In this document: positions 5,959 to 12,098 of the stretch, one piece after another
How positions within the stretch are numbered: position 1 is the stretch's first letter
Layout: every line of letters starts with the position of its first letter
Virus record (IMG/VR): IMGVR_UViG_3300014501_000039
Coordinates: 1-37,451 of that record
Length of the DNA stretch: 37,451 nt
DNA from: a virus
Direction: 5' to 3' (one strand)
The notes under the pieces: generated by a model
The model's input: only the letters and a program-made list of their open reading frames with translations
Database searches by the model: none
What the model was told of the DNA's origin: nothing
Translations under genes and position numbers: made by a program

Positions 5959-6159
5959 ATGAGCCGCATCGAAAGAACGGCTGACAAATATCAGCGCAAT
6001 AAAAACCAGGCCCGCATCGCTAATCGCGATGCTCTCGATGACGCGCCAAATTGGGAGGTCGAGTGCGAGACTTGCGGTCAGAAGCCTACTGTCGGTAGCA
6101 CTGGCCTTTGTGGGCCGTGTTGCTTCGGCGAAGCGGACACCGCGGGCGGTAATTGGTAG
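5959..6159 (+). CDS. Small zinc-ribbon-like protein
   Basis: A 66-residue protein, ATG 5959 after ggggagttaaagcc. The C-terminal half contains CETCGQKPTVGSTGLCGPCC and ends FGEADTAGGNW, a pattern frequent in phage mini-proteins (C..CG..PTVG.TGLCGPCCFGE..T..G.W). Two CxxC-like pairs suggest one zinc ribbon. The N-terminus is basic (KYQRNKNQARIANRDAL). Role unknown. Confidence 0.85.
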   Translation: MSRIERTADKYQRNKNQARIANRDALDDAPNWEVECETCGQKPTVGSTGLCGPCCFGEADTAGGNW

Positions 6160-6183
6160 TCAGATTGAGCGTCAGGAAATGGA

Positions 6184-6390
6184 ATGGCCCAGGTCTTCCG
6201 CCCAAAGAGATTCGACAGAAAGTTGCGAGAGCGACGAAACGCGAAGCGGCGCGAAATTCGCAGGCGACGTGAGGAAAAACGGACGCGGTTCATGCGTTTT
6301 TTCAACCGTATATTTTGGATAGGCATTGAACCGGAAGTGATGTGGGACTCGACGCCATGGGACGCCGACGCCACGAACGACAACCGCTAG
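6184..6390 (+). CDS. Highly basic small protein
   Basis: A 68-residue protein whose first 40 residues are extremely Arg/Lys-rich (RPKRFDRKLRERRNAKRREI), followed by a short aromatic segment FFNRIFWIGIEPEVMW and an acidic tail. It could bind nucleic acid or membrane surfaces (inference). An aggaaatgg sequence lies before the ATG. The 3' end overlaps a small membrane-protein ORF by 34 bp. Confidence 0.6.
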   Translation: MAQVFRPKRFDRKLRERRNAKRREIRRRREEKRTRFMRFFNRIFWIGIEPEVMWDSTPWDADATNDNR

Positions 6391-6470
6391 AGCAAATGGC
6401 GATTGCTGCGGCAATCGTCGGAGTGGGGATGTGGGTCTTTCTAATCGCCATGAGAATTTATCTCGGATAG
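6357..6470 (+). CDS. Tiny single-pass membrane protein (37 aa)
   Basis: ATG 6357 opens a basic cytoplasmic head (MGRRRHERQPLEQ) followed by one hydrophobic helix (AIAAAIVGVGMWVFLIAM) and RIYLG; stop TAG 6468-6470. It obeys the positive-inside rule. It starts inside the preceding gene in another frame. A second ATG at 6396 would give just the membrane helix. Plausible phage membrane peptide, low to moderate certainty. Confidence 0.45.
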   Translation: MGRRRHERQPLEQMAIAAAIVGVGMWVFLIAMRIYLG

Positions 6471-6570
6471 CGGCGCGCATCTCCAATTCCTCGGGGGAAC
6501 GGTTCGCGCGCGGTGCGCCCTCTACAGGTGGGGTCGCGCCTTCCGCTGGAATTTCTGTGTGCGGCGTCAA

Positions 6571-6606
6571 CATCTAGTACCTGTGTGTGTCAACCGGATA
6601 AGCATG
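6571..6606 (-). repeat. Orphan cassette end (left-type, inverse orientation)
   Basis: Reading on the minus strand it is CATGCTTATCCGGTT, GACACACACA, then GGTACTAGAT, i.e. the left end of the cassette family with about 9 bp missing from its middle. No partner end lies upstream. On the minus strand a frame starts at its inner edge (ATG 6573), runs to 6172 and has a protein-like first third (MLTPHTEIPAEG and SPEELEMRAAIRD), then becomes antisense to plus-strand genes. The 6471-6570 stretch may thus be a decayed third cassette. Confidence 0.65.
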
Positions 6607-6668
6607 CATCGCATTACGAGATCAGGAAGATCGTGCGCGCCGTTCTTGAGCAGTCAAAGAGGCCATGA
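6585..6668 (+). pseudogene. Possible 3' gene fragment fused to the orphan cassette end
   Basis: From GTG 6585 within the cassette end the frame reads MCQPDKHASHYEIRKIVRAV, then LEQSKRP and stop, overlapping the next start by ATGA. The HYEIRKIVRAVLEQ part looks like the natural C-terminus of a lost gene. The N-terminal residues come from the cassette end, as at 1914 and 8820. Confidence 0.35.
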
Positions 6669-6877
6669 GATATCGAAAGTTCTATGAGGCCAAGCCTCGC
6701 GCATGGTCGCAATGGCAGGAGTTAGGAAGGACCACGTATTTTGCATGTTGTGATTGCGGGCTAGTTCATAGTCTGCAATTCAAGATCACAAGGGGGCTCA
6801 TGATGCGAGTTCGCCGACACAAGACAAGGACGAATACGCGACGAAAGCAGATACGGCATCCATATCAGAAACATTGA
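6665..6877 (+). CDS. Conserved small phage protein (CCDCGLVH motif)
   Basis: A 70-residue protein: MRYRKFYEAKPRAWSQWQEL, then TYFACCDCGLVHSLQFKI and a very basic tail (RVRRHKTRTNTRRKQIRH). The CCDCGLVH core is recurrent in phages (memory), probably a zinc knuckle next to a nucleic-acid-binding tail. ATGA overlap with the preceding short frame. Function unknown. Confidence 0.85.
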   Translation: MRYRKFYEAKPRAWSQWQELGRTTYFACCDCGLVHSLQFKITRGLMMRVRRHKTRTNTRRKQIRHPYQKH

Positions 6878-6892
6878 TAAGCTACAAATGTC

Positions 6893-7219
6893 ATGAGCAA
6901 CAACGAAAGCCAGCTTAGGGATGAAACCGGCGCATTGATCGGCGGCCTCGATGTGCTCGAATACAACAAAGGTTTTGATGACTTCAATACAGGATCGCCG
7001 CCGCCTGAAATGACCACGGCATCCTATGATCTTGGAAGGCAGCGCGGAGCCGAACGAAAGGCTAGTGAGGCAGCCTTCAAAGCATGGATGGATGCAGAGG
7101 ATGCACGGCGCATGAAGGTTATGCAGAAAATACTGCCGCCAGCGGATTACGCGGAGCTTGTTTTGAAGATCGAAGAAATCCGCCGCAGTGCTGGGCAACA
7201 AGTGCGACAAGGAGATTGA
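6893..7219 (+). CDS. Hypothetical protein (YNKGFDDF family)
   Basis: A 108-residue protein. The segment LDVLEYNKGFDDFNTGSPPP followed by SYDLGRQRGAERK is a recurring phage signature (memory); the rest is helical. It lies 15 bp after the previous gene and 2 bp before the next ATG. Function unknown. Confidence 0.8.
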   Translation: MSNNESQLRDETGALIGGLDVLEYNKGFDDFNTGSPPPEMTTASYDLGRQRGAERKASEAAFKAWMDAEDARRMKVMQKILPPADYAELVLKIEEIRRSAGQQVRQGD

Positions 7220-7221
7220 AA

Positions 7222-7434
7222 ATGTATGTCGTCGTCCGACCTCAGATCACGGAAACGCATTCTACAACGTGCAGTTTTCACGAGCGACATCCGGGGCGGT
7301 CATTTCCTGGCTGCACCTGCAGTTTTTCAATCAGTTCGCGAGATAAGCCGGAGAAGGATTGGACCAAAGAAGAGCGTGAACGCTATTATGCGGCGCTGGT
7401 CGGCGAACGGCCGGATGGCAGTTCACTCTTTTAG
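7222..7434 (+). CDS. Hypothetical protein
   Basis: A 70-residue protein from ATG 7222, which follows AGGAGATTGAAA. It reads MYVVVRPQITETHSTTCSFH, GRSFPGCTCSFSISS, then a charged helix KDWTKEERERYYAALVG. Three cysteines (C..CxC) may bind metal. The frame is open upstream, but the ribosome-binding site fixes this start. Function unknown. Confidence 0.7.
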   Translation: MYVVVRPQITETHSTTCSFHERHPGRSFPGCTCSFSISSRDKPEKDWTKEERERYYAALVGERPDGSSLF

Positions 7435-7461
7435 GTGATGACTAGCAAACAGGAGAATGCG

Positions 7462-7848
7462 ATGGGCTATCCAATAATCTTAGGCGGCGACCACGCTGAG
7501 TTCGAGCAGGAATGGACTGCCAGCGGACGACCCGACCGAGAACGCCCCGACTGGCCGCTGCCGTCATTCGACGCGGCCGATTGGGCGGCGGCGTTCTGCA
7601 GCGTCGTCATCGAAAAGGGATTCCGACCAGATCATCCTGAGGATGAGGATTGGGTGCGCGGTTGGTTTGCAAACGCGCTCATGCGCGGATACGACGAACA
7701 TGCAGCGCGAGCGAGAAAACCGCGATCTTGGTTCTGGCACGGTCGCTTCGAGGGTGCCGCTGGCGGGTACACGCCGCCCGATGGCTTTGCCCCGCGCATT
7801 CTCTATCGGATCGGCAATGTCGTCGGTCGAATTTTGGGAACGCCATGA
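7462..7848 (+). CDS. Hypothetical acidic protein
   Basis: A 128-residue protein starting MGYPIILGGDHAEFEQEW; ATG 7462 is preceded by caggagaatgcg, so the upstream GTG 7435 is less likely. The core FDAADWAAAFCSVV and WVRGWFANALMRGYDEHAAR are typical of a widespread phage hypothetical family (memory). The C-terminal part is aromatic and Gly-rich. Its stop overlaps the next start (ATGA). Confidence 0.8.
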   Translation: MGYPIILGGDHAEFEQEWTASGRPDRERPDWPLPSFDAADWAAAFCSVVIEKGFRPDHPEDEDWVRGWFANALMRGYDEHAARARKPRSWFWHGRFEGAAGGYTPPDGFAPRILYRIGNVVGRILGTP

Positions 7849-8048
7849 CGACGTGCGGGAAGTGCGGAGCGGTCGAACAGGAGAGAGAGGTTGTGGAGAG
7901 TGTATATCGCTGGCGCAAGGAAGGTCCGCCTCTAGGCGATGGATGGGTTGGGCCTGTCTATCCACATGCCGAGCTACAGATTTACGAGCGACCGGCCTGC
8001 GAACGGTTTTTCGATTGCAAGTTTGTTTGCCCGAACGCGCCGCAGTGA
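7845..8048 (+). CDS. Cys-rich small protein
   Basis: A 67-residue protein from ATG 7845, coupled by ATGA to the previous gene. It has an N-terminal CGKCG and four more residues of interest late in the chain (ACERFFDCKFVCPN), so a bipartite zinc site is possible. The central part is charged and aromatic. No family recognised. Confidence 0.65.
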   Translation: MTTCGKCGAVEQEREVVESVYRWRKEGPPLGDGWVGPVYPHAELQIYERPACERFFDCKFVCPNAPQ

Positions 8049-8104
8049 TGGACGATCAAATGAACAAAGAAAACGCTTCAACGATTGACCATATAACAGT
8101 TTGA
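8048..8104 (+). CDS. 18-residue mini-ORF next to cassette 2
   Basis: ATG 8048 follows the previous TGA directly (TGATG overlap). Peptide MDDQMNKENASTIDHITV; stop 26 bp before the left end of cassette 2. It could be a leader or the truncated start of a gene lost on the left flank of the cassette. Confidence 0.25.
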   Translation: MDDQMNKENASTIDHITV

Positions 8105-8130
8105 TCAAGCACAATCGCAATCATAAGTTA

Positions 8131-8175
8131 CATGCTTATCCGGTTGTCACACACAAACGCTGAGACCTACTAGAT
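8131..8175 (+). repeat. Cassette left end, copy 2
   Basis: Matches 1352-1396 apart from one C-to-T change. The start codon of the cargo gene (ATG 8174) begins in its last two bases, ctactagATG. Confidence 0.9.
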
Positions 8176-8827
8176 GTTGAGCCTGCCAAAAAACATTGCT
8201 GCGCTCTTTGTCGAAGCCGATGGCGTCTATGCCGGCTTGCCGGGCGTGGACCTGTGGCCGATCGAGCGCGACGCGCGCAAATATGCAGGCCCTTGGCCTG
8301 TTATCGCACACCCAGACTGCAAGCGGTGGGGACGCTTCTGGCACGGCTCGACGCGGAAGCCGCACCAGTTCAAGCTGGGCGACGACGGCGGCTGCTTTGC
8401 CTCTGCGCTCGCCTCCGTGCGGCGCTGGGGCGGCGTTCTGGAACATCCTGCGGATAGCCACGCTTGGCGTGCCTTTGCCCTTACGCCGCCTAGGAAGTCC
8501 GGGGGATGGTGTGTTGCTGATCCCTTCGGCGGTTTGGTCTGCCACGTTGAACAGGGCTTCTATGGGCATTTGTCGCGCAAACCGACTTGGCTCTACACCT
8601 TCGGCACGTCCGCTGTGATGTTTGACCTGCGGTGGGGCCGTGGCGAGCAACGCTTGCATCCTACTGCCCTCGCGAGGCACGGCTACGCGAAGGCCAGGCG
8701 CATCGGCATGATGGCAATGGTCGGCGGTAAGGACAAAACGAAAATCCGCAACGCGACGCCAATCGAGTTCCGTGACCTTCTAATCTCGCTCGCGCGCACA
8801 ACACAAGATGTAGGGCTGTGTGTCTAA
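8174..8827 (+). CDS. Cassette 2 cargo: methyltransferase-like phage protein (unproven)
   Basis: A 217-residue protein. Landmarks: VYAGLPGVDLWP, ARKYAGPWPVIAHPDCKRWG, RFWHGSTRKPHQF, GGCFASALASVRRWGGVLEH, PADSHAW, and a GHLSRKPTWLY segment. I recall similar phage proteins from many actino- and proteobacterial phages, mostly unnamed. The order AHPxCxRWG ... VLEHPADSxAW resembles the PPC/ENP motif spacing of phage C5-methyltransferase relatives, but the canonical FSGxGG and PCQ are absent, so catalysis is doubtful. The last residues (TTQDVGLCV) and stop are encoded by the right cassette end. No clear ribosome-binding site. Confidence 0.8.
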   Translation: MLSLPKNIAALFVEADGVYAGLPGVDLWPIERDARKYAGPWPVIAHPDCKRWGRFWHGSTRKPHQFKLGDDGGCFASALASVRRWGGVLEHPADSHAWRAFALTPPRKSGGWCVADPFGGLVCHVEQGFYGHLSRKPTWLYTFGTSAVMFDLRWGRGEQRLHPTALARHGYAKARRIGMMAMVGGKDKTKIRNATPIEFRDLLISLARTTQDVGLCV

Positions 8828-8841
8828 ACCGGATAAGCATG
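8802..8841 (-). repeat. Cassette right end, copy 2
   Basis: Identical to 1898-1937. It supplies both the stop codon of the cargo gene (TAA 8825-8827) and the GTG start (8820) of the downstream ThyX fragment. Confidence 0.9.
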
Positions 8842-9179
8842 AATCAACCAATAACAAGCAGGGTCGGCAGGAAGGTGGCGACTTGACGGAGCGGCAGGAG
8901 CAAGTGGCCTTGCTCAAGGAAGTCTGCGCAGCAGCCTTTCGCACTTATAGCACTCTGCTCGCTGCCGGATGGCCGCGCGAACTGGCGCGCTCCGTTCTTC
9001 CGGTAAGCACCTATAGCCATATGTTCGCGACTGTCGATCTTTTGAACCTGCTCAAATTCCTGACGCTACGTTGTGACAGCCATGCGCAGTATGAAATCCG
9101 CGTCTATGCCGACGCGATGCGCGAACTGGCTCGCGTCGTTGTGCCGGTCGCAATTGACGCTTGGGAAGCCGCGCATTGA
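8820..9179 (+). pseudogene. thyX: C-terminal half of FAD-dependent thymidylate synthase
   Basis: ThyX makes dTMP from dUMP with methylene-tetrahydrofolate and FAD. Residues 30-119 match the C-terminal half of ThyX closely: GWPRELARSVLPVSTYSHMF, ATVDLLNLLKFLTLR, CDSHAQYEIRVYADAM. The NKQG segment near residue 12 is also ThyX-like. The N-terminal half, with the RHRxxSxNxxSxRY flavin/dUMP motif, is missing. The frame instead starts at GTG 8820 inside the cassette end and reads MSKPDKHESTNNKQG. No N-terminal half is found elsewhere in the window. The product cannot be an active ThyX on its own. Confidence 0.85.
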
Positions 9180-9209
9180 TGGACGAGAAGTGGCGAACAG
9201 GAGAATGTG

Positions 9210-9623
9210 ATGCCAAAGCGCATTCAGTTGAGTCGGGCGAAGGGATGGCGATTACCGCCGCGCACAGTGAAGGTGGATCGCTCGACCCGTTGGGGCAATC
9301 CCTACGTCGTCAGTGGCAAGATTGATATGAAGCAGGCGAGACGCTGGGGCTGGAACATCTCGCCCGCAGGTCAAAAAGAACCTGTATGTGCATCCTGCGC
9401 ACAGGAATCTGTGAAGCGGTTTCGTCACGCACTATTTTGGGACGCAGCGGTCCATGATTTTGTCAGGAACGAATTAGGCGGCCGTGATCTTGCTTGCTGG
9501 TGCGGCCTCGACGAACCGTGCCATGCTGATGTTCTGATAGAGATTGCCAATTCAGACCCGGATGATTTGCGCCGCCGACACGATCAGATTGACGCTGCGA
9601 TCATAGCTGCCGGGCGCGTCTAA
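9210..9623 (+). CDS. DUF4326 domain protein
   Basis: A 137-residue protein; ATG 9210 lies 6-7 bp after CAGGAG (GTG 9207 is possible). It starts IQLSRAKGWRLPPRTVKVDR, then RSTRWGNPYVV and later GGRDLACWCGLDEPCHADVL. The RxTRWGNPF and LACWCxxxxPCHADVL motifs define DUF4326, a small family found in phages and bacteria with two conserved CxC/CH pairs; its function is unknown. A 25-residue Cys-rich insert (VCASCAQESVKRF) sits in the middle. Confidence 0.88.
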   Translation: MPKRIQLSRAKGWRLPPRTVKVDRSTRWGNPYVVSGKIDMKQARRWGWNISPAGQKEPVCASCAQESVKRFRHALFWDAAVHDFVRNELGGRDLACWCGLDEPCHADVLIEIANSDPDDLRRRHDQIDAAIIAAGRV

Positions 9624-9649
9624 ATCCGCGCGCGCCCGCCACGCGGATT
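9623..9649. other. Intergenic hairpin
   Basis: AATCCGCG and CGCGGATT form a perfect 8-bp stem with an 11-nt GC-rich loop just after the DUF4326 stop. No T-run follows, so it is either a weak terminator or an mRNA-stabilising structure. The taaatccgcgcg sequence is repeated after the next gene at 9984. Confidence 0.6.
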
Positions 9650-9682
9650 GACGATCACATACCCCCGCAACGAGAAGTGTAT

Positions 9683-9985
9683 ATGATGCTAGATATTACT
9701 GAGCGCCTGAGAAAATGGACCATCTTGTTTGGGCGTTTCAATATGGACCCGCTTCAGCGAGAAGCGGCAGATGAGATTGAGCAACTACGCGAGGTCTTAT
9801 TGGAGATCGCTAATCGCGCGGCAAATATGATGGACCCTGACGCAGCGGACTGGATGCCGTCGATTTATAAGCTTGCGTGCGAGGCCGTAGGCGAAAATCC
9901 ATGGAGCCTATTAGAGGCTGCCGGGTACACCAGAGAAACGCTGTCGGTTAGCTTCAACAGCGATCGGTCAACACCGGACCTCTAA
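9683..9985 (+). CDS. Hypothetical helical protein
   Basis: A 100-residue protein starting MMLDITERLRKWTILFGRFN. ATG 9683 is preferred over GTG 9677 because a gag-type ribosome-binding site (9672-9675) then has normal spacing. REAADEIEQLREVLLEIANR is a typical coiled coil of small phage proteins (xDEIExLR). The tail ends STPDL. It is the last gene of the plus-strand array. Function unknown. Confidence 0.75.
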   Translation: MMLDITERLRKWTILFGRFNMDPLQREAADEIEQLREVLLEIANRAANMMDPDAADWMPSIYKLACEAVGENPWSLLEAAGYTRETLSVSFNSDRSTPDL

Positions 9986-10155
9986 ATCCGCGCGTAGCGC
10001 GAGCGCCACTCATGTCGATGATAATGTCGTGCGTAACCAACCGCCCGGCCATCATCGACGTGACCGCAATTGGTGTCCTATCAAGAACTTGAACGCCGCG
10101 CGGAATTGGCCGTCATCGCCGACGCCGCGCATTGAAGGCGTTCAGCAATAGCCCG
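9986..10155. other. Convergent intergenic region with a possible gene remnant
   Basis: Between the plus-strand array and the minus-strand 10156 gene. A short plus frame at 10073-10135 (VSYQELERRAELAVIADAAH) looks like a gene C-terminus without a start. No T-run terminator is evident; cgcgcgtagcgcgag can form a short stem. Confidence 0.4.
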
Positions 10156-10662
10156 CTAAATGCGAAAGGCGATTGCTCCCGCCAGAGAACGCGGACGAGT
10201 CCGGACGCGGTGCCCATCATTGCCACTGAGCACGACCCACTTTCCCTGCTCCTGCCCCACGATCTTGCCGACATGATGGGGCCACACCACGATAGCTCCG
10301 ATGGTTGGGCCGCCGGCCGGACGACCCCAATGCGCCCAATTGCGGGCAAGGTTATAGGCGGGGTCCACGACGTGCTCGACTTGGCGCATGAACCAGCCGC
10401 ACCAGGCAGAGGGCCTGCCGCCATAGCCTGCCCGGTAGGTTTCATGGTGCTCTGAGCGTTCCGCCGTCGCGTAGCGCGCCCCGTGCGCAGGCCTTCGGGC
10501 CTGCGACCGCCGTTCATACCCCCAATCCCGGAACGCCTCTCTGTGGCCTTCCCTGTGGGTTTGGGCATAGTGGTGCCGGTAATGGTGGTGGTGCCGTCCA
10601 TGGGCGGCGGCTGGGGAGGCGAGGAAAGCGAGCGCGAGCAGGGTTGCGGCGGTGAGCTTCAT
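10156..10662 (-). CDS. Secreted CHAP/NlpC-like protein
   Basis: A 168-residue protein with a clear signal peptide (MKLTAATLLALAFLASPAAA) and a His-rich segment after it (HGRHHHHYRHHYAQTHREGH). The C-terminal 80 residues contain PSAWCGWFMRQVEHV, DPAYNLARNWAHWG and GAIVVWPHHVGKIVGQ, the Cys...His layout of a papain-like amidase fold (TIGR02594/CHAP-type, inferred from motif order). It probably acts on peptidoglycan in the periplasm. Such proteins are common in Bradyrhizobium and its phages (memory). It overlaps the upstream gene by 4 bp. Confidence 0.8.
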   Translation of the reverse strand: MKLTAATLLALAFLASPAAAHGRHHHHYRHHYAQTHREGHREAFRDWGYERRSQARRPAHGARYATAERSEHHETYRAGYGGRPSAWCGWFMRQVEHVVDPAYNLARNWAHWGRPAGGPTIGAIVVWPHHVGKIVGQEQGKWVVLSGNDGHRVRTRPRSLAGAIAFRI

Positions 10663-10952
10663 GGTTTTCCCCTCTTTTCAAACAATTCCCAATCATCGGC
10701 GAGCCTGTCAGTGTCACTCGCGGTGTAATACGTTCCGTCCTTAATCGGGTCATCTGGCGGGATCGCGAAACCAATCTGGCCGCCCCATCCCTGCATGATT
10801 GCCCCGGAAGCGTCGCTAAGCCAGATGCGCCACGTTCGATCATAAGCGATCGGTGGCGTGGCGCGGGTGTATTCGGGAACCTTCGCCCAACACCGACGCC
10901 GGGCCCGGCCACCGTTCATTACCCACTGGATTGCGTCCTCAAACCGAGCCAT
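10659..10952 (-). CDS. DUF2829 / Thoeris anti-defence Tad2-like protein
   Basis: A 97-residue protein (ATG 10952; GTG 10964 would add four residues). The N-terminal FEDAIQWVMNGGRARRRCW and the C-terminal SDTDRLADDWELFE match the two ends of DUF2829, whose members include Tad2 proteins that sequester the signalling nucleotide of Thoeris defence. Between them lies a WRIWLSDASGAIMQGW strand region. The assignment rests on these motifs only. Other DUF2829 proteins have no known function, so the anti-defence role is an inference. It lies in an operon with secreted proteins. Confidence 0.65.
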   Translation of the reverse strand: MARFEDAIQWVMNGGRARRRCWAKVPEYTRATPPIAYDRTWRIWLSDASGAIMQGWGGQIGFAIPPDDPIKDGTYYTASDTDRLADDWELFEKRGKP

Positions 10953-10960
10953 GCCGTCTC

Positions 10961-11311
10961 TCACTTATGGCCCCACACTGTCATCGGCTCTACGTCCACA
11001 GGCGCCAGCCCAGAGAAGCCAAGCGCGCGTGCGGCGGCCGGCAGGAGGTCGATGATTCTCCCGCGCACGAACGGCCCGCGATCGTTGATTCGGACCACGA
11101 CCGATCGGCCATTGTGGAGGTTGGTCACGCGCACGACCGATCCAAGCGGCAGCGTCTTATGCGCCGCCGTCATGTCCGATGGCTTGGCCCATGTGCCGGA
11201 AGCCGTTCGGCCGCCGTTGTAGACCGAGGCGATTCCGGTTTGGCTCCATGCCGGTGCCGCAAGCGCAGCAGCGCACAGAGCGGCTATCGCTAGCCGTTTG
11301 GTAGGATTCAT
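10961..11311 (-). CDS. RlpA-like double-psi beta-barrel protein, secreted
   Basis: A 116-residue protein. I chose ATG 11311 because it gives a clean signal peptide ([20 protein letters not shown], then AWSQ); the frame extends to 11371. The mature part reads [57 protein letters not shown] and ends [11 protein letters not shown]. These are the RlpA-type septal-ring lytic transglycosylase motifs, including the RINDRGPF loop. It lacks the SPOR domain of bacterial RlpA. It probably cleaves glycan strands in the periplasm, during lysis or as a host-derived accessory. Confidence 0.88.
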   Translation of the reverse strand: MNPTKRLAIAALCAAALAAPAWSQTGIASVYNGGRTASGTWAKPSDMTAAHKTLPLGSVVRVTNLHNGRSVVVRINDRGPFVRGRIIDLLPAAARALGFSGLAPVDVEPMTVWGHK

Positions 11312-11543
11312 TTTCAGGAGATCGCCGCTGGCCTCAACGCTCGACCGAGCGGAGACGTGGCGAAAGGGCAATCGTCGTCATGGGAAACCCCGTGCTTATT
11401 TGCCGATGCCTGGATTTTAGGGGAGGCAACGGGGAGGGTCAAGTAGGGGTTGGGTCATTCGCGATCAGGTGGGGCACGGCCTCAGTGCGGTCTCCCAATC
11501 GCAGCGAATCGGAAAATGACGAAAACGCCCAAAATCACTTTTT

Positions 11544-11555
11544 GTTACACGTAAC
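11544..11555. promoter_or_regulatory. Candidate operator (inverted repeat)
   Basis: GTTACACGTAAC: 5-bp arms around AC, lying about 80 bp upstream of the plus-strand -10 box. A repressor site is an inference; no second copy was noticed. Confidence 0.35.
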
Positions 11556-11631
11556 CCCTAGCAATGCGCGTTTCTGATTCCGCTAAGTCATTGATGTTCA
11601 TACGAGCAAACAAAAACGCAAAAACCGACTA

Positions 11632-11640
11632 TGCTATAAT
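11632..11640 (+). promoter_or_regulatory. Extended -10 promoter
   Basis: TGCTATAAT is a perfect TGnTATAAT extended -10 element. The expected -35 position (about 11612-11617) is A-rich and poor, which extended -10 promoters tolerate. It would drive the two genes 11706-12274. Confidence 0.65.
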
Positions 11641-11648
11641 GCGTTTGA

Positions 11649-11670
11649 CGGTCGGGGATCAGCCCGACCG
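11649..11670 (+). promoter_or_regulatory. Leader hairpin
   Basis: CGGTCGGG / CCCGACCG form a perfect 8-bp stem with the 6-nt loop gatcag, starting about 9 bp after the -10 box, near the expected transcript 5' end. There is no following T-run, so it is more likely an mRNA 5' stabiliser or regulator site than a terminator. Confidence 0.6.
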
Positions 11671-11705
11671 CCGACGCTGTTTGACAATCAAATCAGGAGA
11701 GAGAC

Positions 11706-12098
11706 ATGCAACGCTTCAAGCGTGGCGACGCCGTATGGGTGTTCTGGCAAGATCGCTTCGGCTATCCACAGATGCACTATAGACCCGGCGTCGTCACAAA
11801 GAAAGTCCATCCGACGAGCTACCTCGTCGCATTCGTCGCCAATGACCCGCGCCGCTGTTCGTCGGAATGGAAACTAGACCGTCAAGCCAAACAGCGGCAT
11901 CCAAGCGACATGATCGAATATGATCCTCACTTGGGTGCCGTCCACCTCCGTCACCTCCGCAAGGAATGGGCACAGACCGTGGATCAAGCCACCTACGAGG
12001 CATGGAAGGCGAGCGAAGCCGAGCGGAAACAGATGAGCGAAGAACTCAATCGCAAACTCCGTCCTATCTTTGCGCGTATGTTGGGAGCGGCCTCATGA
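11706..12098 (+). CDS. Hypothetical protein with SH3-like N-terminus
   Basis: A 130-residue protein. ATG 11706 follows caggagagagac. Residues 3-50 (RFKRGDAVWVFWQDRFGYPQ, YRPGVVTKKV, SYLVAFV) look like a small SH3-like beta-barrel (xGDxVWV...PGVV). The rest is charged helix (KASEAERKQMSEELNRKLRP). First gene of an isolated plus-strand unit with its own promoter and terminator. Function unknown. Confidence 0.78.
   Translation: MQRFKRGDAVWVFWQDRFGYPQMHYRPGVVTKKVHPTSYLVAFVANDPRRCSSEWKLDRQAKQRHPSDMIEYDPHLGAVHLRHLRKEWAQTVDQATYEAWKASEAERKQMSEELNRKLRPIFARMLGAAS

Larger units (their letters stand above)
8131..8841 (+). mobile_element. Cargo cassette 2: same ends, different cargo, no target duplication
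   Basis: A 711-bp interval with left end CATGCTTATCCGGTTG (8131) and inverse right end CCGGATAAGCATG (ending 8841). The left 45 bp match 1352-1396 with one change and the right 40 bp match 1898-1937 exactly, while the DNA between is unrelated. It carries one gene (8174-8827). The outer 8 bp differ (ATAAGTTA on the left, AATCAACC on the right), so there is no duplication. The right flank is the interior of a thyX-like gene. This fits recombination between two cassette copies with loss of the DNA between them. Confidence 0.78.
11372..11705. promoter_or_regulatory. Divergent intergenic control region
   Basis: 334 bp between the minus RlpA operon and the plus gene 11706, with no convincing gene. 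It contains an inverted repeat GTTAC-ac-GTAAC (11544-11555), a candidate operator, then an extended -10 promoter and a hairpin leader listed separately. A minus-strand promoter must also lie here, but I could not pick one. Confidence 0.5.

Noticed and set aside
6172-6573. Minus-strand 133-codon frame as a complete gene
   Set aside because: Only the first third looks coding; the rest is antisense to the basic protein and the membrane peptide. Treated as a possible cassette remnant.
1352-8841. Interpretation of the repeated ends as simple promoter or terminator repeats
   Set aside because: They contain no -10/-35 pair or T-tailed hairpin, occur in convergent inverse pairs, and one pair is bounded by an exact 8-bp duplication that restores a gene.
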